Below, piece by piece: positions 51,744 to 58,866 of a stretch of 64,000 bases of DNA (positions are counted from its first letter, which is position 1; each line of letters starts with the position of its first letter). Origin of the DNA: CAZHAX01 sp964530325 (GTDB lineage: Bacteria > Chloroflexota > Anaerolineae > B4-G1); assembly GCA_964530325.1 (NCBI GenBank), contig CAZHAX010000003.1, positions 90,773 to 154,772 on the forward strand. The letters are read 5' to 3'. The translations under genes were made by a program, and so were the position numbers. Below the pieces are notes generated by a model. That model made no database searches. It was not told where the DNA came from and saw nothing but the letters and a program-made list of their open reading frames with translations.

Positions 51744-53060
51744 TCACTCCCTTACCACGGGCAGCGTCTGCGTCGCGTGGGGCACGATCAGCACTTCCAG
51801 CTCGTCCCCCAGCTCGCGCGCGGCCAGAGCCAGCGCCTCCTCCATCGTAGGAGCCGCATCCATCTTGCAGGCCTCAACTACCTCCGGGCACTCGCTGCCC
51901 ACGATGACCACTCGCGCTCCCTCCAGGACCTTAGCCATCACGAAGGCCCGCTGCTGGCCGGGCGGATACCCGTTCCGCCGGGCATCGTCCAGGATGTACT
52001 GCACGTCGGGGGCATCGCGCATGGCCGCCAGGAACCGCTGTTCGCCCACGCCCTCGCCCGCGCCCTCCTGGCAGCAAGCAGGAACGATCAGGAATCCGCC
52101 AGGCCCCACCACGCAGGTCGGCGCGAAGAACAGGTAGGAGGCCGCCCGACTGGCCTGGTAGAGATTGGCGCCCTTGGGGAAGCCCACCCCGCCCACGGCA
52201 ACGTCGTACTGGCGGGGAACGGGCACCTCGTAGATGGAGCGTGCGAAGGTCACCAGTTCCTCGAAGGCGGCCTCCAGCTCGCCCGCCTTCACGCAGACAA
52301 CCCGCTTCTTGTGGTCCAGCACCACGTTGATGATGAATCGAAGACCCGCCCGGCGGGCCGCCCCGGTGACCGCTTCGTGGAAGGGGTTGCCCTCGATACG
52401 GCCCAGCCGGGTGCCGGGATGATCCACAAAGGTCGGGCCGTGGGTGTGGGCGATGAGCGGCTCACCCGCCGCCCCCACCGCCACCGTCTTGCGCCCGCCC
52501 GAGTAGCCGGCATACTGGTGCGGCTCCACCAGCCCGGTGGCAATCAACAGGTCCGCCTCCACCGCCGCCCGGTGGGCCGAGACCGGCACCCCGCCGGGAG
52601 TCACTCCCAGGTCCACGAGCACGTCAGGGTTCTGCGCCTCGCTGTCGATCACGCGGTAGCGGTCCACTATCTCCTGCCCCAACTTGGCCACCTTCTCCTC
52701 GTAGGTAGAAGGCCGGTGCATGCCAATCCCACACAGGAGCGTGATGTTCTCGTCGCGAACACCCGCCGCCTCCAACTCCCGAAGCAGCGCCGGCACCAGC
52801 AGGTGGTCCGGGCTGGAGCGGGTGACGTCCGTGAAGACAATGCAGGCCGTAAGCGAAGCAGCGTCGCCCTGCCCCGCCATCTCCCGCAGCGGCGGCGAGC
52901 CGACGGGCCTGGTCAGCGCCTCAGCGACGGCGCTCTCCACGTCGGCCAGCGGCTCCGCTTGTCTGGATACGACCACTGTGCCGCGCATCCCTGGTGGGAG
53001 TTCGAACTCCAGATCGGCTGTGCCGTATGGTACCTTGTACTTGTCGGCCGTATTCATCAT
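51744..53060 (-). CDS. larA: LarA-like nickel-dependent racemase (DUF2088)
   Basis: 438 residues from ATG 53060. Seen: VPYGTADLEFELP, FTDVTRSSPDHLLVPALLRE, GIGMHRPSTYEEK, and GLVEPHQYAGYSGGRKTVAV, which includes the Lys and His residues that bind the nickel-pincer cofactor in LarA. Family members racemise lactate or related 2-hydroxyacids. With the GlcD and GlcF homologues downstream this gives a route from either lactate enantiomer. The start is unclear: the only strong ribosome site in this frame lies at ATG 53315, at the head of a lipoprotein leader joined in frame (next entry). No lar maturation genes are nearby. Confidence 0.85.
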   Translation of the reverse strand: MMNTADKYKVPYGTADLEFELPPGMRGTVVVSRQAEPLADVESAVAEALTRPVGSPPLREMAGQGDAASLTACIVFTDVTRSSPDHLLVPALLRELEAAGVRDENITLLCGIGMHRPSTYEEKVAKLGQEIVDRYRVIDSEAQNPDVLVDLGVTPGGVPVSAHRAAVEADLLIATGLVEPHQYAGYSGGRKTVAVGAAGEPLIAHTHGPTFVDHPGTRLGRIEGNPFHEAVTGAARRAGLRFIINVVLDHKKRVVCVKAGELEAAFEELVTFARSIYEVPVPRQYDVAVGGVGFPKGANLYQASRAASYLFFAPTCVVGPGGFLIVPACCQEGAGEGVGEQRFLAAMRDAPDVQYILDDARRNGYPPGQQRAFVMAKVLEGARVVIVGSECPEVVEACKMDAAPTMEEALALAARELGDELEVLIVPHATQTLPVVRE

Positions 53061-53315
53061 CAGTCTTCGTCGGTTCAGATTCCTGGCGGCCTCCCGCCCG
53101 GACCGAGGTCTCGGAATGAGCACCTCCAGGCACAGGGTGCTCACAGTAGTCCCCTCCCAGTCGGGATATCGCAAAGCAAGCGGAGTTGGGGTCGGGTCGG
53201 GCAGTGGTGTCTGGCTCGGTGTCTGCATGGATGTGGATGCTGGCAGACCTCCGCATGCAAGTGCAGCGCCGACGCAGGACGTGAGCGCTAGGCGTGAGAC
53301 TACAGGCCTATTCAT
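53061..53315 (-). other. Lipoprotein leader fragment fused in frame to the larA-like gene
   Basis: 85 codons from ATG 53315, with GGGGGAG four bases upstream. They encode a signal with lipobox ALACGG, a Thr/Pro linker, and the start of a globular part, DWEGTTVSTLCLEVLIPRP. The same W-E-x-x-T/V-V-x-x-L-C pattern begins the mature domain of the lipoprotein at 57666-58763. The reading passes without a stop into the LarA-like protein. Most simply, a lipoprotein gene lost its 3' part by deletion and now abuts larA. If translated as one protein, the racemase would be secreted, which is unexpected. Confidence 0.6.
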
Positions 53316-53506
53316 TCGACTCCCCCCAACAGCACCACATGGAAGCGACCGATAGGGCACAGGTGGAGAAGCGCGTCCACTGCAAGCGACCGTCATCGCC
53401 AGGACCGCGCCGTGTGTAGTGGGGGGTCCGGCCAAACCACGGCTCAGGAGGCGCTCCAGAGACTGTCACGAGTCTGGTGTGGTGGCTGGCAGGCGGGTCC
53501 AGGACG

Positions 53507-54271
53507 CTACCTCCTGCGGACGACGAGCCGGAGGAGGGCCCTGGCGGCGAACGCCACGAGGGCGAGCAGTGCAGGGGCAACCAAGGCCGATCCCAAGACT
53601 AGTAGAACGGGTTGTTCCCATACAGTGTTGGCTATGGCGAGCTCTCGGAACGCGATGGCGTTGTAGAGCAGGTAGGATCCGGCGGCCAGCATGGCGAGCA
53701 GCATCAGGACAAGCAGCAGCGTAGCCAGCAGCTCGCTAGCCGTCGGCCGGGTCGCGACCGCGTCAGCATTCATCTGGCGGAAGAGGGAGGCGAACTCCTC
53801 GTTGGCGAATCCGAGCGACGCCCGTCCTGCTCCCAGGAAGCCCGGCTGGTAGCGTGTCACCTGCACTGCCCCACAGACTCGTCTGTAGGCGTCGCGAAGA
53901 CGCCTCGGCCATTGCCAGGCAAGCCACCGCCCGATCATTCCCCCTAGGACAGCAAGTGCAAGGACGGCGGCCACCCCCAGCAGCGGGGAAACCTCGAACG
54001 CAGGAAGCGCTAGGAGGCAAAGAGGCGCGGAGAGCCCAAGACCGCCGAGGAAACCGACAGCTCTGCGCCGGCCAACAGCCTGCCTGGCGCTGGCGCCGAC
54101 CCGCGCGCACGCGTCGCACACCGGGAACTTGAGCGTAACGCTCTCCCATCGCCTGCCCCGAGAGACCGACTTGGACGCAGACACGGTCTGAGCACCTGCG
54201 GCTGCGCCACAGGCGCAGCATAGACGCGGCATGACGTAGCTCTCTCGAACACGAACGGTGACTACTTCCAT
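53507..54271 (-). CDS. Membrane protein with N-terminal zinc ribbon
   Basis: 254 residues. The N-terminal part has two CxxC pairs (CCACG and CDACA) forming a zinc ribbon. A pair of helices near residues 73-120 and another near 180-250 follow, separated by a cytosolic domain (VTRYQPGFLGAGRASLGFAN). ATG 54271 is preferred to ATG 54283 because GGAGGGG precedes it closely. It lies at the 3' end of the surface-protein directon. No function assigned. Confidence 0.7.
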   Translation of the reverse strand: MEVVTVRVRESYVMPRLCCACGAAAGAQTVSASKSVSRGRRWESVTLKFPVCDACARVGASARQAVGRRRAVGFLGGLGLSAPLCLLALPAFEVSPLLGVAAVLALAVLGGMIGRWLAWQWPRRLRDAYRRVCGAVQVTRYQPGFLGAGRASLGFANEEFASLFRQMNADAVATRPTASELLATLLLVLMLLAMLAAGSYLLYNAIAFRELAIANTVWEQPVLLVLGSALVAPALLALVAFAARALLRLVVRRR

Positions 54272-54342
54272 TGTCCCCTCCATCTACGCACGAGCGTTAC
54301 CTGATCCCCACCACGCCAGTCGCAGCCGTGCACCCGCCGTTG

Positions 54343-54657
54343 CTACAGCAGTCTGGACGCAATGACCTGATAGATCGCGCTGGCTCGCTCATGTGCACTT
54401 ATCTGCCCCTTGACGAATCCTCCAGGAACGGTCCGACCTTCGGTGAGATCAACCGAGACAGAGAGTGCGTCGCCGATTCCTCCTCCGAGCCACGGGCCGA
54501 ATTGGCCTCGTTCCACAACATCGACTGGCAACCACCTATTCAGCAGCCGGGCTACTTGTCTCTCGCGCTTCGTTGTCCCGCTGTTGTAGAAGCCCGACAC
54601 CTCGCCATCACGCTTGTCTCTTCTGCCGATCCATCGGCTTAGCCGCCTCATGGTCAT
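54343..54657 (-). CDS. Small hypothetical protein
   Basis: 104 residues from ATG 54657, with AGGAG six bases upstream, beginning three bases after the stop of the large gene at 54661. That spacing makes cotranslation likely. Basic N-terminal half, no signal or membrane helix, no recognised family. Confidence 0.58.
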   Translation of the reverse strand: MTMRRLSRWIGRRDKRDGEVSGFYNSGTTKRERQVARLLNRWLPVDVVERGQFGPWLGGGIGDALSVSVDLTEGRTVPGGFVKGQISAHERASAIYQVIASRLL

Positions 54658-54660
54658 CTC

Positions 54661-56853
54661 TCACTCCTGCTCAGAGACTATCTGCAAGTAGACCCTATCT
54701 CCGAAGCATTGCTCCGCGCTCACGCACATTCGCCAGTATCCCCGATACTGCCCCGGCAGGGCCGGGGCAACCAGCTCTACCGAGATGTCAGCCGCTTCCC
54801 CCGGGCCGGCTGCGGGAACTTCCACCCAATCGGCCCCTCCCATGTGATCGCCTTCGACGAATGTCAGTCGATAGCCCGGGCCCCAGGCACAAGTGCCGGC
54901 ATTGCGGATGCGCCAGGTCTTGACGAACGGCTGTCCCGCCTCGATGTGGGTATTGTCCGGGATGGTGATGTCTGCCACGTAGATGGCGTCCAGTGTGCAA
55001 TCGGAGGGGGCAACCGTGCCCCCAGGCTGCGGCGGCGCCGACTCCCCTATGCGCAGCGTCTCCACGGCGTGCTCGAAGACCGGTTCGAACTCGTCGTACG
55101 AGTCCTCGTGCGTAGAACAGCTGATCATGTAGGCCAGCCCAGGCTCCGGGGGGATGACGATCAGATCCCAGATCTTGGTGCGCCCGCTCGCCCCCAGGTG
55201 AACCGACTCCACGCCCGGCATGGAGCTGACCTCTATCTTGCGGTGCGAGACAAGTCGCGATCCCATCTGAGCTCCGGCCGCTTCCCTTGCAGTCTCATAC
55301 TGCTCGTCGGTGAGCGTGCCGCTGAAGGCTGCGTCGCGCACCGCGACTACGACTATCTCGGCACAGCCCCTGCGGCTGCCCACGTCGTCGTAGTAGACGC
55401 CACCGATGTAGTCGCAACTGGCCGGATCCAGGCCCTTCAGCGAGCTATCCAACAGATCCTCTACCTCCCCCTCTCCAATCACCTCCCAGCTGGAGGGATA
55501 CTCGAAGGAGAAGCCTCCGTCACTGAAGGTCGTCGGGGGAGCGGCTGCAGTTGGGGTGCCTGTTCTGGGAAGAAGGCTCTCCCAGCCCTCGGATAGAATG
55601 GTGCCGCCGATGCAGAGAGCGCAGGCCAGGATCGCCACTCCTCCTACGGTCAGCCAGATGACTCTCTTCCTCCTTCGGGCAGCCACATCGGCGCGTACCT
55701 TCTCCAGGCCGGCCTCGTACTCGTCACGCTTGACGAACTGCGGTTCCTTGATCTTGCCCCCGCAGCGTGAGCAGCGGCGCTCCGCGTCGAGCTCTACGGC
55801 GTCCTTGCACCGCTTGCAGTAGCCGATGGCCCGTAGCGCACCCTCCTGGACTAGGTCTGTCTGCAGACGCGCAACAGCTTGCTCCGTGCCCAGAGCAGCC
55901 GTGGGCTCCAGGTCGACGCCGACGACCTCCGAGAGCACGCTCGCTCCCTTGTGGGCGTGAGGCGAGGCGCTGTAGGCTGAGAGGTCGGCCAGAGCCTCCT
56001 CCTTGCGGCCCAGCTTTGAGTAGAGATCTCCCCTCTGTTTGAGTATGCCGGCCTTCTGCTTCTCCGGGGCCAGCTCGAGGGCCTTGGTCAAGTCGGCCAG
56101 GGCCTGTTGAGGTACGTCGTTCAGCTGCCTTTGGGCCCTCTTCTCGTACTTCTCGTATTCCGGGGTCTTGCCGAAGCCCATCCTCAGACCTCCCACCAAG
56201 GCGGCGAGGGCCATCACCAGCAGCGTCGGTGGTGAAGCACAACAGAGAGGGTCCTCGACGTGAGACAGCGCGTAGGCCAGCCCGACGAAGCCAGCCGCGA
56301 GGATAGCGCCGCCGACGAGCCATCCTATCCTCTCCACGAGTACACGCGCCGGCAAGAGGTCGGCTCCACACTTGGCGCAGGCCTTCCGGTCGGGCTCGTT
56401 CCTCTCCTGGCATTTGTAGCAGATCAGGTAGCGCTCGGCGGAGGGTGCGGAAGGGATGGCCTCGCGGCCGACAGGGGTGACGGTCGTAGCAGCCTGCTCT
56501 GCCGTCCTGAATGAAGACAGCGTCCTCGCCCCGCCTGCGATCGTCTCCACACCCTCTGGCCGCGGCCCGAGGATGTCGGCGTCCTGATAGACCTCCGTGC
56601 CTGCCTCGGTTGCCCACTTCCTGAAGACGGATGTCTTCCCCCATACGCCGCCCTTCCGCTCGATGTCAGGCATGAGTTCCTCGGGCCACTGGCAAACGGT
56701 GAGCAGGCGTCCTGAACCAGTCTCGACCAGGTAGACGGCAAGCGGCACGGGGGCTTTGTCCTTGCTGCCTTCCAGCGCAGCGTACAGTGCGCTCTGTTTG
56801 GCCCTCTCGTCGTCGGCCCACGGATAGCCCATCACAAAGCAGTAGCAAGCCAT
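54661..56853 (-). CDS. Multidomain membrane protein: zinc ribbons, TPR, PsbP-like and NBR1-type Ig domain
   Basis: 730 residues from ATG 56853 (GGAGG eight bases upstream; GTG 56862 overlaps the site). In order: a unique N-terminal domain; a zinc ribbon CYKCQ...CAKCG; two membrane helices (about 185-230); a TPR segment (QQALADLTKALELAPEKQKA, GDLYSKLGRKEEALADL); a second ribbon CKRCK...CSRCG; another helix (about 405-430); a PsbP/DUF1795-like domain (FSFEYPSSWEVIGEGEVEDL); and a C-terminal NBR1-type Ig domain (IPDNTHIEAGQPFVKTWRIR, GTCAWGPGY). The last two are extracytoplasmic. It combines cytosolic adaptor parts with surface binding parts; exact role unknown. Confidence 0.85.
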   Translation of the reverse strand: MACYCFVMGYPWADDERAKQSALYAALEGSKDKAPVPLAVYLVETGSGRLLTVCQWPEELMPDIERKGGVWGKTSVFRKWATEAGTEVYQDADILGPRPEGVETIAGGARTLSSFRTAEQAATTVTPVGREAIPSAPSAERYLICYKCQERNEPDRKACAKCGADLLPARVLVERIGWLVGGAILAAGFVGLAYALSHVEDPLCCASPPTLLVMALAALVGGLRMGFGKTPEYEKYEKRAQRQLNDVPQQALADLTKALELAPEKQKAGILKQRGDLYSKLGRKEEALADLSAYSASPHAHKGASVLSEVVGVDLEPTAALGTEQAVARLQTDLVQEGALRAIGYCKRCKDAVELDAERRCSRCGGKIKEPQFVKRDEYEAGLEKVRADVAARRRKRVIWLTVGGVAILACALCIGGTILSEGWESLLPRTGTPTAAAPPTTFSDGGFSFEYPSSWEVIGEGEVEDLLDSSLKGLDPASCDYIGGVYYDDVGSRRGCAEIVVVAVRDAAFSGTLTDEQYETAREAAGAQMGSRLVSHRKIEVSSMPGVESVHLGASGRTKIWDLIVIPPEPGLAYMISCSTHEDSYDEFEPVFEHAVETLRIGESAPPQPGGTVAPSDCTLDAIYVADITIPDNTHIEAGQPFVKTWRIRNAGTCAWGPGYRLTFVEGDHMGGADWVEVPAAGPGEAADISVELVAPALPGQYRGYWRMCVSAEQCFGDRVYLQIVSEQE

Positions 56854-56897
56854 AGCAGCCACCTCCCTAACCAGGTAACCTCGCTCCAGTCAGCGTC

Positions 56898-57617
56898 TCA
56901 GTCGTAGCAGCTTCCCCTCCAGTATTCTAGAACGATTCCCTCACACAGCGACTTGTCGCCAGTCGACTGAGCGACTTGGGCAAGGCAATGGTCGATGGCG
57001 TTGCGGCCGGCGAGCTGCTCACAGAGAGCGGCGTTGCCGGTCGCTCCGGCGACCGTCCCAACGCACCATTCGCTCACTTCGAGGACGGAGATGTCGTGGC
57101 AGAGCGCGACGTCGACGGTCCACTCAGCGACGTAATCAACGCATTCATAGTAGGGGCAGTAGTCTGAGCGCATCAGAAGGAACCTGTCGCAGAGCGTCAT
57201 ATCGCCGCTGGCAACCGCCCCCCGGGCGACGCAGTCGGCACGATCACACCAGTCGGCGATGGAGTCGCAGTCTGCCGGATCCAGGTCATCACTGGCGACG
57301 GGATGGCAGAGGCCGTCGAGACCGCAGGCACAGCCATCGCAGCACCTGTCCTGCTTACAGCACGGGGAGCCCACCCTGCCGCACGCGTGGCATCTCTCGT
57401 CGTCATCGCAGCGGTACCATTCGCGGCATGTGGCGTCGTGACAGCAGTATTGCCCGGCCCGGCCGCAGGCGTGGCACAGCCCGTCGGGACCGCACACCAG
57501 TGCATCATCAGCGCAGGAGTCGTCAGGATGGCATGCCCCACCCTCTTGTCCTGCCTCTGCCCCGCCGCAGCCGCTCAGAAGCATGACCACGAGCAGCGCA
57601 ACCAGCAGCCAACGCAT
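56898..57617 (-). CDS. Cysteine-rich lipoprotein
   Basis: 239 residues. The signal ends LLSGCGG (lipobox Cys). The first half of the mature chain has dense Cys repeats: LVCGPDGLCHACGRAGQYCC, then DERCHACGRVGSPCC and CACGLDGLCH, a repeated C-x-ACGR-x-G-x-x-CC unit. The second half has regularly spaced Cys in a repeat like (A/S)LC-(D/E)-x, about every 25 residues (MTLCDRF, VALCHDI, AALCEQL, KSLCEGI). ATG 57617 has GGAGG. Probably a disulfide-stabilised surface protein. Confidence 0.8.
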   Translation of the reverse strand: MRWLLVALLVVMLLSGCGGAEAGQEGGACHPDDSCADDALVCGPDGLCHACGRAGQYCCHDATCREWYRCDDDERCHACGRVGSPCCKQDRCCDGCACGLDGLCHPVASDDLDPADCDSIADWCDRADCVARGAVASGDMTLCDRFLLMRSDYCPYYECVDYVAEWTVDVALCHDISVLEVSEWCVGTVAGATGNAALCEQLAGRNAIDHCLAQVAQSTGDKSLCEGIVLEYWRGSCYD

Positions 57618-57665
57618 ACTGCACCTCCGTGGTGCTATCGTATCTACTCGGGGCTGCGCGCGGCG

Positions 57666-58763
57666 CTACTGCCCCCCTGCGGACTGCTGCGCCTGCCACC
57701 ACTCCCGCCAGACGTCGGCGTCCTCCCCGAGGTCCGCGCCGGCGATCGTCTTCAGCGCGCTGGCAGCGGCGAGGCGCACACCTGCATCTTCATCCTCCAG
57801 CGCTTCGACGAGAGCGGGGATGGCATCCCCCGCCTCGCCGCCGACCGCCTTCAGGGCGAATGCGGCCTGAGTCCGGACAGGCGACGCCTCATCCTCAAGC
57901 GCCCGCATCAGGGCGGGAACTGCGTCAGCTGCCTCCGGGCCCATCGCAGCCAGCGCCCAGGCAGCGTGTGCGCGCACGCTATCATCCTCGTCCCCAAGGG
58001 CGTGGGTCAGGGCAGGGACAGCCCCTGCCCCCATCTGGCCCAGCGCGGCCGCGGCAGCTCGGCCCACCGACGAGTACTCGTCCTCAAGAGCCTGCACGAG
58101 TGCGGGGACTGCCCCGATCGCGCCTGGGCCGATCTCGCCCAGTACTCCGGCGGCGCCCTGCCGCATCCACAGCTCCTCGTCGCCCTCGTATGCCAACGCG
58201 GAGATCGCTACCTGTGGGCCCCACACCTGAACGAGAGCTTGGAGCAGAGCCGTGGTCCACGCCCTCTCGAAGGGGGCATCGGCAGCCCCCTCGGGGCACG
58301 GGAGAACGATGTCCGGAGGGGAATACGTCTCGCCGATGGCCAGCGTCAAGGGCGCACGATCCGCAATGCTCAGAGTGAGCTCGCCATCCACCTGCGCACC
58401 GCTGTAGCAGTACTGCCCCCCGGTGTAGTCCTCGCCGAGAGCCACACCAGTCAGAGTGATGGTCAGCATGGCGTCGCAAGCCAGGTCATCGGTCACGATC
58501 TCCAAGCCTGTGCCTGCAAGCATGCGTTGGACGGCCTCGAGGATGGGCTCGGGGCTCTTTCCTTCGGCCTGCGGGTACGATTGCTCCACGTCGGCGCAAA
58601 GTACGCGGACGGTCACATCTTCCCACCCAGGAGCCAGCACAGGCGGTGGTGTGGGGGACGGGGTGGACGCGGGCGGGGTCGTGGGCGCCGGCCCGTTTCC
58701 GCAGGCGAGCGTTCCACCGGCCAGCGCCAGTAGAACGATCGCCAGGACGATCGTCTTTCCCAT
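57666..58763 (-). CDS. HEAT-repeat lipoprotein
   Basis: 365 residues from ATG 58763 (AGGAGGTG upstream). Lipobox GGTLAC, a Thr/Pro linker, then an N-terminal domain of about 140 residues beginning GWEDVTVRVLCADVEQSYP. From about residue 205 there are five or so PBS-lyase/HEAT-type repeats such as AAAALGQMGAGAVPALTHAL and AAWALAAMGPEAADAVPALM, which form an alpha-solenoid for protein binding. Located outside the membrane. The N-terminal domain resembles the truncated leader at 53061-53315. Confidence 0.85.
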   Translation of the reverse strand: MGKTIVLAIVLLALAGGTLACGNGPAPTTPPASTPSPTPPPVLAPGWEDVTVRVLCADVEQSYPQAEGKSPEPILEAVQRMLAGTGLEIVTDDLACDAMLTITLTGVALGEDYTGGQYCYSGAQVDGELTLSIADRAPLTLAIGETYSPPDIVLPCPEGAADAPFERAWTTALLQALVQVWGPQVAISALAYEGDEELWMRQGAAGVLGEIGPGAIGAVPALVQALEDEYSSVGRAAAAALGQMGAGAVPALTHALGDEDDSVRAHAAWALAAMGPEAADAVPALMRALEDEASPVRTQAAFALKAVGGEAGDAIPALVEALEDEDAGVRLAAASALKTIAGADLGEDADVWREWWQAQQSAGGQ

Positions 58764-58866
58764 CGCCCACCTCCTGTCAAGCCTGCTCCTGGAGAGCTCG
58801 CGTCTGCCGGGCCAGGCCTGCGCCGACAGGTGAGGCCGGGCGCCACCAGATGTCGAACCGACCCTA

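Noticed and set aside
49900..53291. Long plus-strand open frames (745 and 534 codons) opposite the GlcD, GlcF and LarA genes
   Set aside because: They are antisense shadows of clearly recognisable minus-strand enzymes in high-GC DNA; composition is His/Arg/Gly-rich and no motif is present.
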